Below are positions 36,102 through 44,495 of a stretch of 64,000 bases of DNA, in pieces; the stretch's first letter is position 1; the number at the start of each line of letters is the position of its first letter. The DNA is from DASXQK01 sp963724385 (GTDB lineage: Bacteria; Pseudomonadota; Alphaproteobacteria; Dongiales; Dongiaceae), in NCBI GenBank assembly GCA_963724385.1, contig CAVRUJ010000001.1, positions 124,001 to 188,000 of the forward strand, read 5' to 3'. The notes under the pieces were generated by a model. It saw only the letters and a program-made list of their open reading frames with translations. It was not told where the DNA came from and searched no databases. A program made the position numbers and the translations under genes.

Positions 36102-36131
36102 GCGCCGGTCAAGCCCGCGCCGGTCAAGCCC
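36102..36131. repeat. Two tandem 15-bp units
   Basis: GCGCCGGTCAAGCCC occurs twice in a row in the hslO-lipoprotein gap, with a further decayed unit after it. It is a short, simple tandem duplication without an obvious role. Confidence 0.7.
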
Positions 36132-36148
36132 GCGCAAGAGCCGGCGCG

Positions 36149-37066
36149 CTAATCCGCGGCGGCACCCGACGCGCTGGCGCTCGCGGCCGCGAGTCCGGCG
36201 AGGCTCTCCCGGTCGAAGCGATATTGCCGGCTGCAGAATTCGCAGGTGATGACGGACATCTCGTCCTCCTGCATGGCGGCCAGCTCCTCAGCCGGCATCG
36301 CCTTCAGCATGCGCTCGACTCGCTCGCGCGAGCAGCGGCAGCCGGCCACCAGCGGATGGCTGCGGAACACGCGCACCCCGTCCTCATGGAACAATCGATA
36401 GAGCAGGGCCTCGGGCGAAAGCGCCGGGTCGGTCAGTTCCCCGTCGCGCACGCTCGCCATGAAGGCGAGCGCCCGGCGCCAGCCGTCCTCGGCCGCGTCG
36501 GCCTCCATGCTTTCGGCCGCGGGCGGCAGGCGCTGGAGCATCAGGGCGCCGGCCCGCCAGCGGCTGCCGCTCTCCGAAACGGCGACGCGGAGCGCGCATT
36601 CCAGCTGTTCCGATTGGCGGAAATAGTGATGCACGCAATCGGTCAGGGTAGCGCCCGTCAGCTCGACGATGCCCTGATAGCGGTCGGTGAAGTCGCCCTG
36701 ATCGACGGTGAAGGCAAGATGGCCCGGCCCGACGAGATGGGGAAGGGTGGCGTCGGGCGCGGCGGGCAGCCGCGCCTCCTCGAACTGGGCATAGCCGCGC
36801 AGGGTCCCGCCGCTGCTGACGTCGGCCACCATCAGGCGGACCGGCCCCTTGCCCGAGGCCTGCAGGGTGAAGACGCCCTCATACTTGAGCGCGCCGGCCA
36901 GCAGGGCCGCGAGCGCCAGCATCTCGGCCAGCAGCCGCGCGACGGGGGCCGGGTAGTCGTGGCGATGGAGGATCTCGTCGGCGAGCGGGCCCAGGCGCGC
37001 AAGGCGCCCGCGCAGGCCGGGCGCCTCGATCTGGAACGGCAGGATCAGATCGTCGATTGCAGTCAT
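36149..37066 (-). CDS. hslO: Redox-regulated chaperone Hsp33
   Basis: A 305-residue chaperone activated by oxidation. ATG 37066 (MTAIDDLILPFQIE) is preferred; the frame extends to 37135, into argF. The N-terminal folding domain shows GTLRGYAQFEEARLP and LTDRYQ-like FTDRYQGIVEL. The C-terminal zinc switch has CRC and, 31 residues on, CEFC, the four Cys that release zinc and form disulfides under stress. It lies 25 bp behind argF; the order argD-argF-hslO is common in Alphaproteobacteria. Confidence 0.95.
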   Translation of the reverse strand: MTAIDDLILPFQIEAPGLRGRLARLGPLADEILHRHDYPAPVARLLAEMLALAALLAGALKYEGVFTLQASGKGPVRLMVADVSSGGTLRGYAQFEEARLPAAPDATLPHLVGPGHLAFTVDQGDFTDRYQGIVELTGATLTDCVHHYFRQSEQLECALRVAVSESGSRWRAGALMLQRLPPAAESMEADAAEDGWRRALAFMASVRDGELTDPALSPEALLYRLFHEDGVRVFRSHPLVAGCRCSRERVERMLKAMPAEELAAMQEDEMSVITCEFCSRQYRFDRESLAGLAAASASASGAAAD

Positions 37067-37091
37067 GCGGGCGGTCACGGGATCGGGACGG

Positions 37092-38012
37092 CTACTTGCC
37101 GGCGAGGCACCAGTAGAGGATGCCCTTCTGGGCATGCAAGCGGTTTTCCGCTTCGTCCCAGACGGCCGACTGGGGCCCGTCGATGACCCCCGGCGTCACT
37201 TCCTCGCCCCGATGGGCGGGCAGGCAATGCATGAAAATCGCCTCCGGATTGGCGAGCCGCATCAGGCGTTCGTCCACCTGGTAGCCCCGGAGCAGATTGT
37301 GCCGGTCGCTCGTGTCCTGGTCGCCCATGGAGATCCAGGTGTCGGTGACGACGCAGTCGGCTTGCGCGACCGCTGCCTCCACATCGGACGTGACCGCGAT
37401 CTTGGCCCCGCGCCCGCGCGCCCAGGCGACCACGTCCGGCGGCGGGCGAAGCTCCTCGGGGCAGGCGAGGTGAAGGGCGAAGCCGAAGCGCTCGGCCGCA
37501 TGGATCCAGGACGTGGCCATATTGTTGCCGTCGCCGCTCCAGGCGATCTTGCGCCCGGCGATGGGCCCGCGCCGCTCCTCGAAAGTCATCACGTCGGCCA
37601 TGAGCTGGCAGGGATGGGTCCGATCGGTGAGGCCGTTGATGACCGGCACGGTCGCGTGCTCGGCCAGCTCGCGGAGCTTCTCCTCCTTGGTGGTGCGCAG
37701 CATGATCACGTCGACGTAGCGCGAGAGGACCCGCGCCGTGTCGGCCACCGTCTCGCCGCGGCCGATCTGGGAGCTCTCCCGTTCCAGCACGATGGCATCG
37801 CCGCCGAGCTGGCGCATGCCCAGCTCGAAGGAGACCCGGGTGCGGGTCGAGGGCTTCTCGAAGATCATGGCCAGCGCCTTGCCGGCAAACGGTTTCGCTT
37901 CCCCGCCCGGCGCCTGACCGGCCTTGAAGCCGCGGCCGAGCTCGAGCACCCGGCGCAGCTCCTCGGCCGGAAGCAGATCGAGATCGAGGAAATGCCGCGG
38001 GCGAGCGCTCAC
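37092..38012 (-). CDS. argF: Ornithine carbamoyltransferase
   Basis: A 306-residue enzyme joining ornithine and carbamoyl phosphate to citrulline. GTG 38012 is chosen because it overlaps the argD stop (GTGA). Carbamoyl phosphate binding is shown by EKPSTRTRVSFE and THPCQLMAD. Ornithine binding is shown by DTWISMGD and HCLPAHRGEEV. The length is normal for the anabolic enzyme. Confidence 0.96.
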   Translation of the reverse strand: MSARPRHFLDLDLLPAEELRRVLELGRGFKAGQAPGGEAKPFAGKALAMIFEKPSTRTRVSFELGMRQLGGDAIVLERESSQIGRGETVADTARVLSRYVDVIMLRTTKEEKLRELAEHATVPVINGLTDRTHPCQLMADVMTFEERRGPIAGRKIAWSGDGNNMATSWIHAAERFGFALHLACPEELRPPPDVVAWARGRGAKIAVTSDVEAAVAQADCVVTDTWISMGDQDTSDRHNLLRGYQVDERLMRLANPEAIFMHCLPAHRGEEVTPGVIDGPQSAVWDEAENRLHAQKGILYWCLAGK

Positions 38013-39184
38013 GCCGTGCCCCAGCCGGAGAGCACGCCATCGATGATGCGGAGGCCCTCCTCGATGTGAGACTCCTCGACGATCAAGGGCGGCAGGATGC
38101 GCAGCACATTGTCGCCCGCCGTCGCCACCAGGAGGTGCTTGTCCCGCAGGCGGGACATGAGCTCGGTGTTGGGGATGCGGCATTTCAGGCCCAGGAGCAG
38201 GCCGAAGCCGCGGGTCTCCTCGAGCCGGTCGGGATGGCGCCGGACGAGCTCGGCCAGGCCCTGGCTCAGCCGTTGGGCCCGCTGCCTGACAGTTTCGAGA
38301 AAGCCGTCGGCGAGGATCACGTCGAGCACGGCATTGGCGACCGCCATGGCCAGCGGATTGCCCCCGAAGGTGCTGCCGTGGCTGCCGGCGGTGAGCGCCT
38401 TGGCAGCCTTCTCCTTGGCGAGGCAGGCGCCGACGGGAAAGCCCCCGCCCAGCCCCTTGGCCGTCGCCACGATGTCGGGCTCGATGCCCGCATATTCATG
38501 GGCGAAGAGCCGGCCGCTGCGGCCCATGCCGCATTGGACCTCGTCCAGGAACATGAGCAGGCCGTATTCGTCGCAGACCCGGCGCAGGCCCTTGAGGTAA
38601 TCCGCCGAGGCCGCGCGCAAGCCCCCCTCGCCCTGGATCGGCTCGACCAGCACCGCCGCCGTCTCCGGCCCGATCGCCGCGCGCAGCTCGTTGAGGTTGC
38701 CGTAGGCGACATGGTCGAAGCCTTCGACGGCGGGCGCGAAGCCCGCCAGATGCTTCTCCTGGCCGCCCGCGGAAATGGTGGCCAGCGTCCGGCCATGGAA
38801 GCCGCCCTCGCAGCAGATGACGCGGTAGCGCTTGGGATCGCCGAAATCGTCCTGGTACTTGCGGACCATCTTCAGGCCGCATTCGATGGCCTCGGCGCCG
38901 GAATTGCAGAAGAAGATGCTGTCGGCGAAGCTGGCCGCGGTCAGGCGTTCGGCGAGCCGCACCTGGCCCGGGATCTGGAACAGGTTCGAGGTGTGCCAGA
39001 CCTTCTTCGCCTGCTCGGTCAAAGCCGCCACGAGATGCGGGTGGGCATGGCCCAGCGCCGTCACCGCGATGCCCGAGGCGAAGTCGAGGTAGCGGCTCCC
39101 GTCGGTCGCATAGAGATAAGCCCCTTCGCCCCGCTCGAAGGCGACCGGCGCCCTGGCGTAAGTGGGCATCACCGCTGGAATCAT
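38009..39184 (-). CDS. argD: Acetylornithine aminotransferase
   Basis: A 391-residue class III PLP enzyme. ATG 39184 has an AAAGGG site, and the upstream in-frame ATG 39217 lacks one. The PLP Lys lies in ATAKGLGGGFPVGA, the Asp in FLDEVQCGMGR, and FCNSGAEAIECGLKM is the cofactor-binding loop. It converts N-acetylglutamate semialdehyde to N-acetylornithine and may serve DapC activity too. It is the first gene of argD-argF-hslO, with a set of palindromes upstream. Confidence 0.95.
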   Translation of the reverse strand: MIPAVMPTYARAPVAFERGEGAYLYATDGSRYLDFASGIAVTALGHAHPHLVAALTEQAKKVWHTSNLFQIPGQVRLAERLTAASFADSIFFCNSGAEAIECGLKMVRKYQDDFGDPKRYRVICCEGGFHGRTLATISAGGQEKHLAGFAPAVEGFDHVAYGNLNELRAAIGPETAAVLVEPIQGEGGLRAASADYLKGLRRVCDEYGLLMFLDEVQCGMGRSGRLFAHEYAGIEPDIVATAKGLGGGFPVGACLAKEKAAKALTAGSHGSTFGGNPLAMAVANAVLDVILADGFLETVRQRAQRLSQGLAELVRRHPDRLEETRGFGLLLGLKCRIPNTELMSRLRDKHLLVATAGDNVLRILPPLIVEESHIEEGLRIIDGVLSGWGTA

Positions 39185-39210
39185 CGCGCCGCCCTTTCTA
39201 GCGCCTGATC

Positions 39211-39314
39211 GTCTCAAGCCAAATCGGCTTGAGACGTGAATCAGTCGCTACATCTATGAACTAGAGCAAGATTCACCGATTAGGTTGATTCAACCTAATC
39301 GGATCTTGCTCTAG
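39211..39314. repeat. Palindrome pair upstream of argD
   Basis: GTCTCAAGCC/GGCTTGAGAC with a 5-base loop lies at 39211-39235. A long hairpin at 39261-39314 has CTAGAGCAAGAT, a TCA bulge, CCGATTAGGTTG, a 3-base loop and the full complement. The 24-bp stem is interrupted only by the bulge. Similar ACCTAATC-bearing palindromes are dispersed in related genomes. No coding frame is present. Confidence 0.85.
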
Positions 39315-39401
39315 GAGAGCCCGCCAAAAAAGGCCGAGACTATCGGGATTTGCCCCGGGCCTGTCAACGATGAGCCCGATTGGGTAGTGGGTCAGTTTGA
39401 C

Positions 39402-39656
39402 CTAACGTGGTGGCAGCAACGGCTGCGAGAGATGATCCCAGAGGTATAGGCACGCGGTCCTTTCGTCAGGAAAGGTCAGATTCTCGCGCTCGCCATTTTC
39501 GTGGCGCACCCGCCAGTTCTTGTTCCCTTTGATGACTAGCCAATTGTCTGGGCGGTCTGGAAACCCTGCTTCAATCCGGATTGTATCCGGGCTGACACGC
39601 GTCCATCGAAATCCCTCTTGTATTTCAGTTAGGCTCACAGGCTTCCCATTCCTCAA
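39402..39656 (-). CDS. Small hypothetical protein
   Basis: An 84-residue soluble protein from ATG 39656, which overlaps the preceding 35-residue gene by 32 bases. It is rich in Trp and charged residues (RWTRVSPDTIRIEAGFPDRP, NWLVIKGNKNWRVRHENG) and looks like a small beta domain. No family is recognised. It is the last of three genes inside the inverted-repeat segment. Confidence 0.5.
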   Translation of the reverse strand: MRNGKPVSLTEIQEGFRWTRVSPDTIRIEAGFPDRPDNWLVIKGNKNWRVRHENGERENLTFPDERTACLYLWDHLSQPLLPPR

Positions 39657-39732
39657 CCACCTTCACGATATCGCCAATGAGCTTCGCCAGGGCGATGGGG
39701 TTGCGGGGGCGCTTGAGGCGTTTGGTGGTCAT
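39625..39732 (-). CDS. Very small protein of the RPRxPxxLAKLI type
   Basis: A 35-residue frame starting MTTKRLKRPRNPIALAKLIG and ending EEWEACEPN. Its ATG overlaps the stop of the preceding gene (ATGA), which supports translation. Small proteins with a similar RPRDPxQLAKLI opening are frequent in Alphaproteobacteria, often beside mobile DNA; function unknown. This one looks shortened after VKVVEEWE. Confidence 0.5.
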   Translation of the reverse strand: MTTKRLKRPRNPIALAKLIGDIVKVVEEWEACEPN

Positions 39733-39911
39733 TGGAGTTTTCCTTGGCTCCGCGCTGACCAATACAGGCCACAGATGAGGACGGCTATGCTCATCGCGCT
39801 AATGGCAGCATTAACCTGCTCGCCCCGAAAGTACGGGCGGAACACGGCAATCGACACGAACAGCCCAAGGGCCAAGCACAAGATGGCAATCCATCGATAG
39901 GCGCGCTCCAC
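39729..39911 (-). CDS. Small membrane protein with two helices
   Basis: A 60-residue protein with membrane segments at about residues 7-24 (IAILCLALGLFVSIAVF) and 35-52 (AISAMSIAVLICGLYW) and a basic tail. It is the first of three overlapping small genes on this strand, coupled to the next by ATGA. No family is recognised. Confidence 0.5.
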   Translation of the reverse strand: MERAYRWIAILCLALGLFVSIAVFRPYFRGEQVNAAISAMSIAVLICGLYWSARSQGKLQ

Positions 39912-40032
39912 GCCGCCAATATGGCACGCCTAGCGCTAAGCGCAAATCATCGGGCGAGCGATGGAATTTCAAACTGACCTACTACCCCCGATCGGGCGCA
40001 GCCGGCCAATCAAACCCGGCGCCGCGCCACCC

Positions 40033-40824
40033 TCACGCCTTCACCCGCCAGCCACGCAGGAACAGGCGATAGACCAGGGCCGCGAGCATAACGTCGATGG
40101 CAAGGATCAGCAGCAGGCCCGGCCAGACCGCGGTTTCGCTCACCCCCGTCATGCCGTAGCGGATTCCATCGATGACGTAATAGAGCGGGTTGGCGGCGAT
40201 GAGGTTGCGGGCCAGCGCCGGCAGGCCCGTGGTCGAGTAGAACATGCCCGAGAGATAGGAGAACGGGATCAAGAAGAAACTCAACACCGCGGCGTAGTGG
40301 TCCCAGCGCCGGCCCCAAAACCCCGCGGCGAGCCCGAGAAGCGCCTGCATGAGGGTGCCCGCCAGGAAGAACGCGGCGAGGGCCGCCGGATGGGCGATGC
40401 CGAGATGGGCGAAGGGCAACAGCACGGCGGCGGTGATGACCGCGTTGATGAGCCCGCTGGAGACGCAGGCGCTCCCATAGGCGGCGAGGCGCTCGCCGGC
40501 GGTGAGCGGCGCCATGAATACATCCGCGATCATGCCTTCCATCTTGTCGAACAGGATCGAGACGCAGCCGGCCGAAAACGCCCGTTCGCCGGCTGCGAAC
40601 ATGAGCAGGCCCGGGGCGACGAAATCGGCGAGCGGCAAGCCGACCGCCGTCACCCGCTGCCCGCCCATGGCGACCTTCAGGACCAGCATGAAAAGCAGGG
40701 TGGCCAGCGCCGGGCCCAGCAGGCTGTCGATGCGGTCCTTGACCAGCCGCAACAGCTCGCGCCGGTAGAGGCTCATGAGCCCGATCCGGTTCAGCCGGCC
40801 GAAGCGCCGGACCGCGAGGCTCAA
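40033..40824 (-). CDS. ABC-2 type permease, second of a pair
   Basis: A 263-residue membrane protein with six helices. TTG 40824 is chosen because it overlaps the stop of the first permease (TTGA) and aligns the N-terminus RRFGRLNRIGLMSLYRREL with RRLGAVNWLGLWTLYGKEV of its partner; ATG 40860 is the alternative. The family signature is near the end, SYLSGMFYSTTGLPALARNL and NPLYYVIDGIRYG. It probably forms a heterodimer with the other permease. No ATPase gene is adjacent. Confidence 0.82.
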   Translation of the reverse strand: MSLAVRRFGRLNRIGLMSLYRRELLRLVKDRIDSLLGPALATLLFMLVLKVAMGGQRVTAVGLPLADFVAPGLLMFAAGERAFSAGCVSILFDKMEGMIADVFMAPLTAGERLAAYGSACVSSGLINAVITAAVLLPFAHLGIAHPAALAAFFLAGTLMQALLGLAAGFWGRRWDHYAAVLSFFLIPFSYLSGMFYSTTGLPALARNLIAANPLYYVIDGIRYGMTGVSETAVWPGLLLILAIDVMLAALVYRLFLRGWRVKA

Positions 40825-41624
40825 GGCCGGAGCTTGTAGCCCTTGTGTATCAAACGCCATGTGGCGAGCCAGAGCAGGATATTGGCCGCGGCGAGCACGG
40901 CGAGCCCGGCGCCGAGCGACCCGTCGGCGTGGCCGATGAAGCCGTAGCGGAAGCCGTCGATCATGTAGAAGAACGGGTTCAAATGCGCGACCGCCCGCCA
41001 GAACTCCGGCAGCCGCTCGGTCGAGTAGAAGGCCCCCGACAGAAAGGAGAGCGGGGTGATGACGAAATTGGTCACCGCCGCCATCTGGTCGAATTTCTCA
41101 GCCCAGAGCCCCGCCAGGATGCCGATGAGGGAGAGCATGAGGGAGGCGGCGACGGCGTGGAACAGCAGGAAGGCCCAGCTGTAGACGGGCAGCGGCAGGA
41201 AGAAGGCGACGACCACGGTCGTGACCAGGCCTACGGCAAGCCCGCGGGTAAGGCCGCCGCCGGCCAGCGCCAGGGTCAGCTCGCCGGCGCTCAAGGGCGG
41301 CATCAGCACGTCGACGATATTGCCCTGGATCTTGGCGATGACGATGGAAGACGAGGTGTTGGCGAAGGAATTCTGGGCCATCGACATCATCACCAGGCCG
41401 GGCACCAGGAACTGGGCGTAAGTAACGCCGCCCAGCAAGGGCAGGCTCCGGCCAAGCGCCAGGCTGAAAATCAGGAGGTAGAGGAGGGTGGTGACGAGCG
41501 GGGAGAGCAGGGTCTGGGTCGCCACCTTGGCGAAGCGCCGGACCTCCTTGCCGTACAGCGTCCAGAGGCCGAGCCAGTTGACGGCGCCCAAGCGCCGCGG
41601 CATGGGCAAAGCGGCGGATTCCAT
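40821..41624 (-). CDS. ABC-2 type permease, first of a pair
   Basis: A 267-residue paralogue of the downstream permease, with six helices and the signature SFLSGAFYSTERLPEFWRAV followed by NPFFYMIDGFRYGFIGHADG. This fits the YadH/NodJ-like ABC-2 branch. The usual ATPase gene is missing here; the upstream 228 bp contain only a dispersed repeat before a divergent gene. Export of a polysaccharide, lipid or drug is possible, but the substrate is unknown. Confidence 0.85.
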   Translation of the reverse strand: MESAALPMPRRLGAVNWLGLWTLYGKEVRRFAKVATQTLLSPLVTTLLYLLIFSLALGRSLPLLGGVTYAQFLVPGLVMMSMAQNSFANTSSSIVIAKIQGNIVDVLMPPLSAGELTLALAGGGLTRGLAVGLVTTVVVAFFLPLPVYSWAFLLFHAVAASLMLSLIGILAGLWAEKFDQMAAVTNFVITPLSFLSGAFYSTERLPEFWRAVAHLNPFFYMIDGFRYGFIGHADGSLGAGLAVLAAANILLWLATWRLIHKGYKLRP

Positions 41625-41744
41625 GGCGCCGCAAGGTAGGGCGGCGCCGCAGGGCCCGCAATACCCCTGTCATACGGGGCCGGCGGAGGGTATAACCCGC
41701 CCGCTTTCCGGAAGCTCCGTAACGAGGGTGGGAAGCGAGTTTGC

Positions 41745-41820
41745 CCTCATGCTTCGACTAGCTCAGCATGAGGATCCAAGAATTCGGCCTCACCCTGAGC
41801 CCGTCGAAGGGCGAGGCCGA
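41745..41820. repeat. Dispersed palindromic repeat of the CTTCGAC-CTCAGCATGAGG type
   Basis: CCTCATGCT/AGCATGAGG forms one hairpin (41745-41773) and TCGGCCTC/GAGGCCGA a second (41784-41820), with CCCTGAGCCCGTCGAAGGG inside. Repeats of this form are common extragenic elements in Alphaproteobacteria. It lies 33 bp before the TTG start of the glycosyltransferase gene. Confidence 0.75.
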
Positions 41821-41852
41821 CAAACTGGCGCAGTACCCGAGCGAGGCCTGGC

Positions 41853-42569
41853 TTGCGGCTTTCCATCGTCGTGCCCGTCTACAACGAGGCGGAGAATGTC
41901 CTGCCCCTGCTGGCGGAAATCGATGCCGCGCTGCGGGCGAGCCCGCCGGTCGAGGTTTTGTTCGTCGACGACGGCAGCGAGGACGAGACGCCCGCCCGCC
42001 TCAAGTCGGCCATGGCCGCCCGGGGCGACCTCAGGGTCCTCAGGCACAACCCCCGCAGCGGCCAGAGCGCGGCGGTGGCGACCGGCGTCAGGGCGGCGAA
42101 GGGCGACTGGATCGCCACGCTCGACGGCGACGGCCAGAACGATCCCGCCGACATCCCGCGCCTGCTGGCCGCGGTCGAGAAGGACCCGGGGCTTTCGCTC
42201 GTGGGCGGCCTCCGGCAGAAGCGCCGGGACAGCCTTTCGCGCCGGCTCGCCGGCCGCTGGGCCAACGCCATCCGCCAATCGGTGCTGAAGGACGGCTGCA
42301 CCGATACGGGTTGCGGTCTCAAGCTGTTCCGACGCGAGGCCTTCCTCGCCTTGCCCAGCTTCGACGGCATGCACCGGTTCCTGCCGGCGCTGTTCCTGCG
42401 CCAGGGCTACCGGGTCGCCTATCTGGCCGTGGGCCATCGGCCGCGGGCCCGCGGCATCTCGAAATACAGCAATTTCCGCCGGGCGATGATCGGCGTCGCC
42501 GATCTCATGGGCGTGTGGTGGCTCAGGCGTCGAGCCCGGCTTCCGGCCGTGGACGAAGTGCGAGGATAG
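41853..42569 (+). CDS. Family 2 glycosyltransferase, DPM1-like
   Basis: A 238-residue soluble GT2 enzyme starting at TTG 41853, with GAGG seven bases upstream. SIVVPVYNEAENVLPLL, the nucleotide-sugar DDGS (VLFVDDGSEDET), and TLDGDGQNDPADIP are all typical of polyprenyl-phosphate sugar synthases. It has no C-terminal membrane helices, as in the dolichol-phosphate-mannose synthase branch. It begins a four-gene cluster that could attach a lipid-linked sugar to the envelope, and would make the polyprenyl-phosphate-sugar donor. Confidence 0.85.
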   Translation: MRLSIVVPVYNEAENVLPLLAEIDAALRASPPVEVLFVDDGSEDETPARLKSAMAARGDLRVLRHNPRSGQSAAVATGVRAAKGDWIATLDGDGQNDPADIPRLLAAVEKDPGLSLVGGLRQKRRDSLSRRLAGRWANAIRQSVLKDGCTDTGCGLKLFRREAFLALPSFDGMHRFLPALFLRQGYRVAYLAVGHRPRARGISKYSNFRRAMIGVADLMGVWWLRRRARLPAVDEVRG

Positions 42570-42573
42570 AATC

Positions 42574-42843
42574 ATGAAAATCGACGTCTGGACCGTGATC
42601 GGCCTGGCCGGGCAGATGCTGTTCTTCTTCCGCTTCTTCTATCAGTGGATCGCCAGCGAAAGAGCCAAGCGCAGCGTCGTGCCCGAGGCCTTCTGGTATT
42701 TCAGCATGGGCGGGGGCCTGGTGCTGCTGATCTACGCGATCCAGCGCCAGGACATCGTGTTCACCCTTGGCCAGGCATGCGGCCTCTTCATTTACTCTCG
42801 CAACATCTTTCTCATCAGGCGGGAGCGCCGGCGCGCCTCGTGA
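42574..42843 (+). CDS. Lipid A biosynthesis N-terminal (LAB_N) domain membrane protein
   Basis: An 89-residue protein with three membrane helices. The start VWTVIGLAGQMLFFFRFFYQ, then SERAKRSVVPEAFWYFSMGG, is the lipid-A-disaccharide synthase N-terminal domain found as a separate small protein. It lies 4 bp after the glycosyltransferase and overlaps the next gene by GTGA. By position it may help move or present the lipid-linked sugar; the role is unproven. Confidence 0.88.
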   Translation: MKIDVWTVIGLAGQMLFFFRFFYQWIASERAKRSVVPEAFWYFSMGGGLVLLIYAIQRQDIVFTLGQACGLFIYSRNIFLIRRERRRAS

Positions 42844-44495
42844 ACCGGGAGGGTCCGCTAAAGGCCTGGACGCGCTTCAGCCGGTTCCCGGCCCTGGCCC
42901 TGCTTCTGCTGGTCAGCCTCGCCTTCTATCTTCCGGGCTTCACCACGCTCCCGCCGGTGGATCGCGACGAGGCCCATTTCGCCCAGGCCAGCAAGCAGAT
43001 GCTGGAAAGTGGAAACTTCATCGACATCCGGATGCAGGAGGCGACCCGCTACAACAAGCCCATTGGCATCTACTGGCTCCAATCCGCCGCCGTCGCCCTG
43101 GTCGGCCGGCCGCTGAACGACATCTGGCCCTATCGATTGCCCTCGCTCGCCGGCGCCCTGCTCGCGCTGGTCTTTCTGGCGCGCCTCGGCGGCAGACTCT
43201 TCGACCGGCGCGTCGGGTTGATCGCGGCATTGCTCCTCGGCGCTTCGCTCCTGCTTGGCGTGGAGGCGCGGCTCGCCAAGACCGACGCGGCCTTGCTGGC
43301 GACCTCGCTCGCCGCTTTTGACGGGCTGGCCGCGGTCTATCTGGGCCGAGCCAAGCGCGTCAATGCGCTGCAATTCTGGATCGCGCTCAGCCTCGGGATT
43401 CTGATCAAGGGTCCGGTGCTGCTCTTTTTCCTGCTGACGACGGCGGGGACGGTCTCTTTGGTGCAGCGGCGCTGGCGCTGGCTCGCGGCGCTCGAGCCTC
43501 GTCTCGGCCTGCCGCTGCTCGTCGTCATCGTGGCGCCCTGGCTGGTGGCCATCGGCATCGCCAGCCACGGCGCCTTTTTCAGCCAGTCCCTCGGCCATGA
43601 CTTCGGGGCCAAGCTCGTGGGCGGCGAGGAGAGCCATGGCTTTCCGCCGGGCTTCTACCTGGTCGCGATGGCGGTGACCCTCTGGCCCGCGGGCCTGCTC
43701 TTCGCCGCCGCTCTGCCCGGCTTCTGGCGTCGGCGCCAGGAGACGGCGATCCGTTTCCTCCTCTGCTGGCTGATCCCGGCCTGGCTCGTGCTTGAGTTCG
43801 TGCCGACCAAGCTGCCTCACTATGTGCTGCCGCTCTATCCGGCCGCAGCGCTCCTGGCCGCGGCGGTCTTCGCCGACGAGAGCCAGCCCTTGGGCGCCGG
43901 CTGGCCGAAATGGCTCCGATGGGCCGGAGCGAGCCTGTGGTTTGCCACCGGCCTGGGGCTGGCGGCGGCTGTCGCCGCGCTCGGCTGGCGGCTCACCGGC
44001 GGGCTCGACGCCGTTGCGCTCGCAACCATCCTCCTGGTCGGCGCGGCCATGGCGCTGTCGCTCCTCGCCTTCCTCCGCGGCGCCAGGGATGCCGGCCTCG
44101 CGGGGCTGCTGGCCGCCTCGATCCTGCTTCAGGCCGGGGGCTTCGGGTTCTCCCTGCCGCGCCTCGATCCGCTCTGGGTCAGCCGGTCGGCGGCGCGCCT
44201 CATCGGCGCGACCTCGCCCTGCCCGAACCCAGTGGTCGCCATGGCCGGCGACTTCGAGCCCAGCCTGGTGTTTCTCCTGGGCACCGAGACCAGGCCCCTG
44301 GACGGCCCGGGCGCCGCCCGCTATCTCCTCGCGGCGGAGGGCAAGAGCTGCGCCCTTGCGTTGGTGTCGACCGTGGAGGACAAGGCTTTCCGCGATGCGC
44401 TCGGCAGCGCGGCGCCCAAGGACCTGGGCCTGGTCGCAGGCATCGACTACAGCACCGGCAGGAACCAGCGGATGACCCTCTATGGGCTCCCTTGA
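42840..44495 (+). CDS. GT39/ArnT-like membrane glycosyltransferase
   Basis: A 551-residue protein with about 12 helices, starting at GTG 42840 in GTGA overlap. The first external loop has the catalytic Asp region PPVDRDEAHFAQASKQML, as in ArnT and PMT-type (GT83/GT39) enzymes, and TRYNKPIGIYWLQ also agrees. It would take a sugar from a polyprenyl phosphate on the periplasmic face and put it on lipid A or another glycolipid. The donor probably comes from the GT2 encoded two genes before. The exact sugar is unknown. Confidence 0.87.
   Translation: MNREGPLKAWTRFSRFPALALLLLVSLAFYLPGFTTLPPVDRDEAHFAQASKQMLESGNFIDIRMQEATRYNKPIGIYWLQSAAVALVGRPLNDIWPYRLPSLAGALLALVFLARLGGRLFDRRVGLIAALLLGASLLLGVEARLAKTDAALLATSLAAFDGLAAVYLGRAKRVNALQFWIALSLGILIKGPVLLFFLLTTAGTVSLVQRRWRWLAALEPRLGLPLLVVIVAPWLVAIGIASHGAFFSQSLGHDFGAKLVGGEESHGFPPGFYLVAMAVTLWPAGLLFAAALPGFWRRRQETAIRFLLCWLIPAWLVLEFVPTKLPHYVLPLYPAAALLAAAVFADESQPLGAGWPKWLRWAGASLWFATGLGLAAAVAALGWRLTGGLDAVALATILLVGAAMALSLLAFLRGARDAGLAGLLAASILLQAGGFGFSLPRLDPLWVSRSAARLIGATSPCPNPVVAMAGDFEPSLVFLLGTETRPLDGPGAARYLLAAEGKSCALALVSTVEDKAFRDALGSAAPKDLGLVAGIDYSTGRNQRMTLYGLP

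Larger units (their letters stand above)
39374..39997. mobile_element. 624-bp segment bounded by inverted repeats
   Basis: The left end (39374-39400, GCCCGATTGGGTAGTGGG then TCAGTTTGA) is the reverse complement of the right end (39969-39997) except for two substitutions and a 2-base insertion. Between them lie three overlapping minus-strand small genes and no transposase. The arrangement fits a non-autonomous element or captured passenger module. No target-site duplication could be confirmed by eye. Confidence 0.6.

Noticed and set aside
36102..36131. Start of a CRISPR or minisatellite array
   Set aside because: Only two 15-bp units without spacers.
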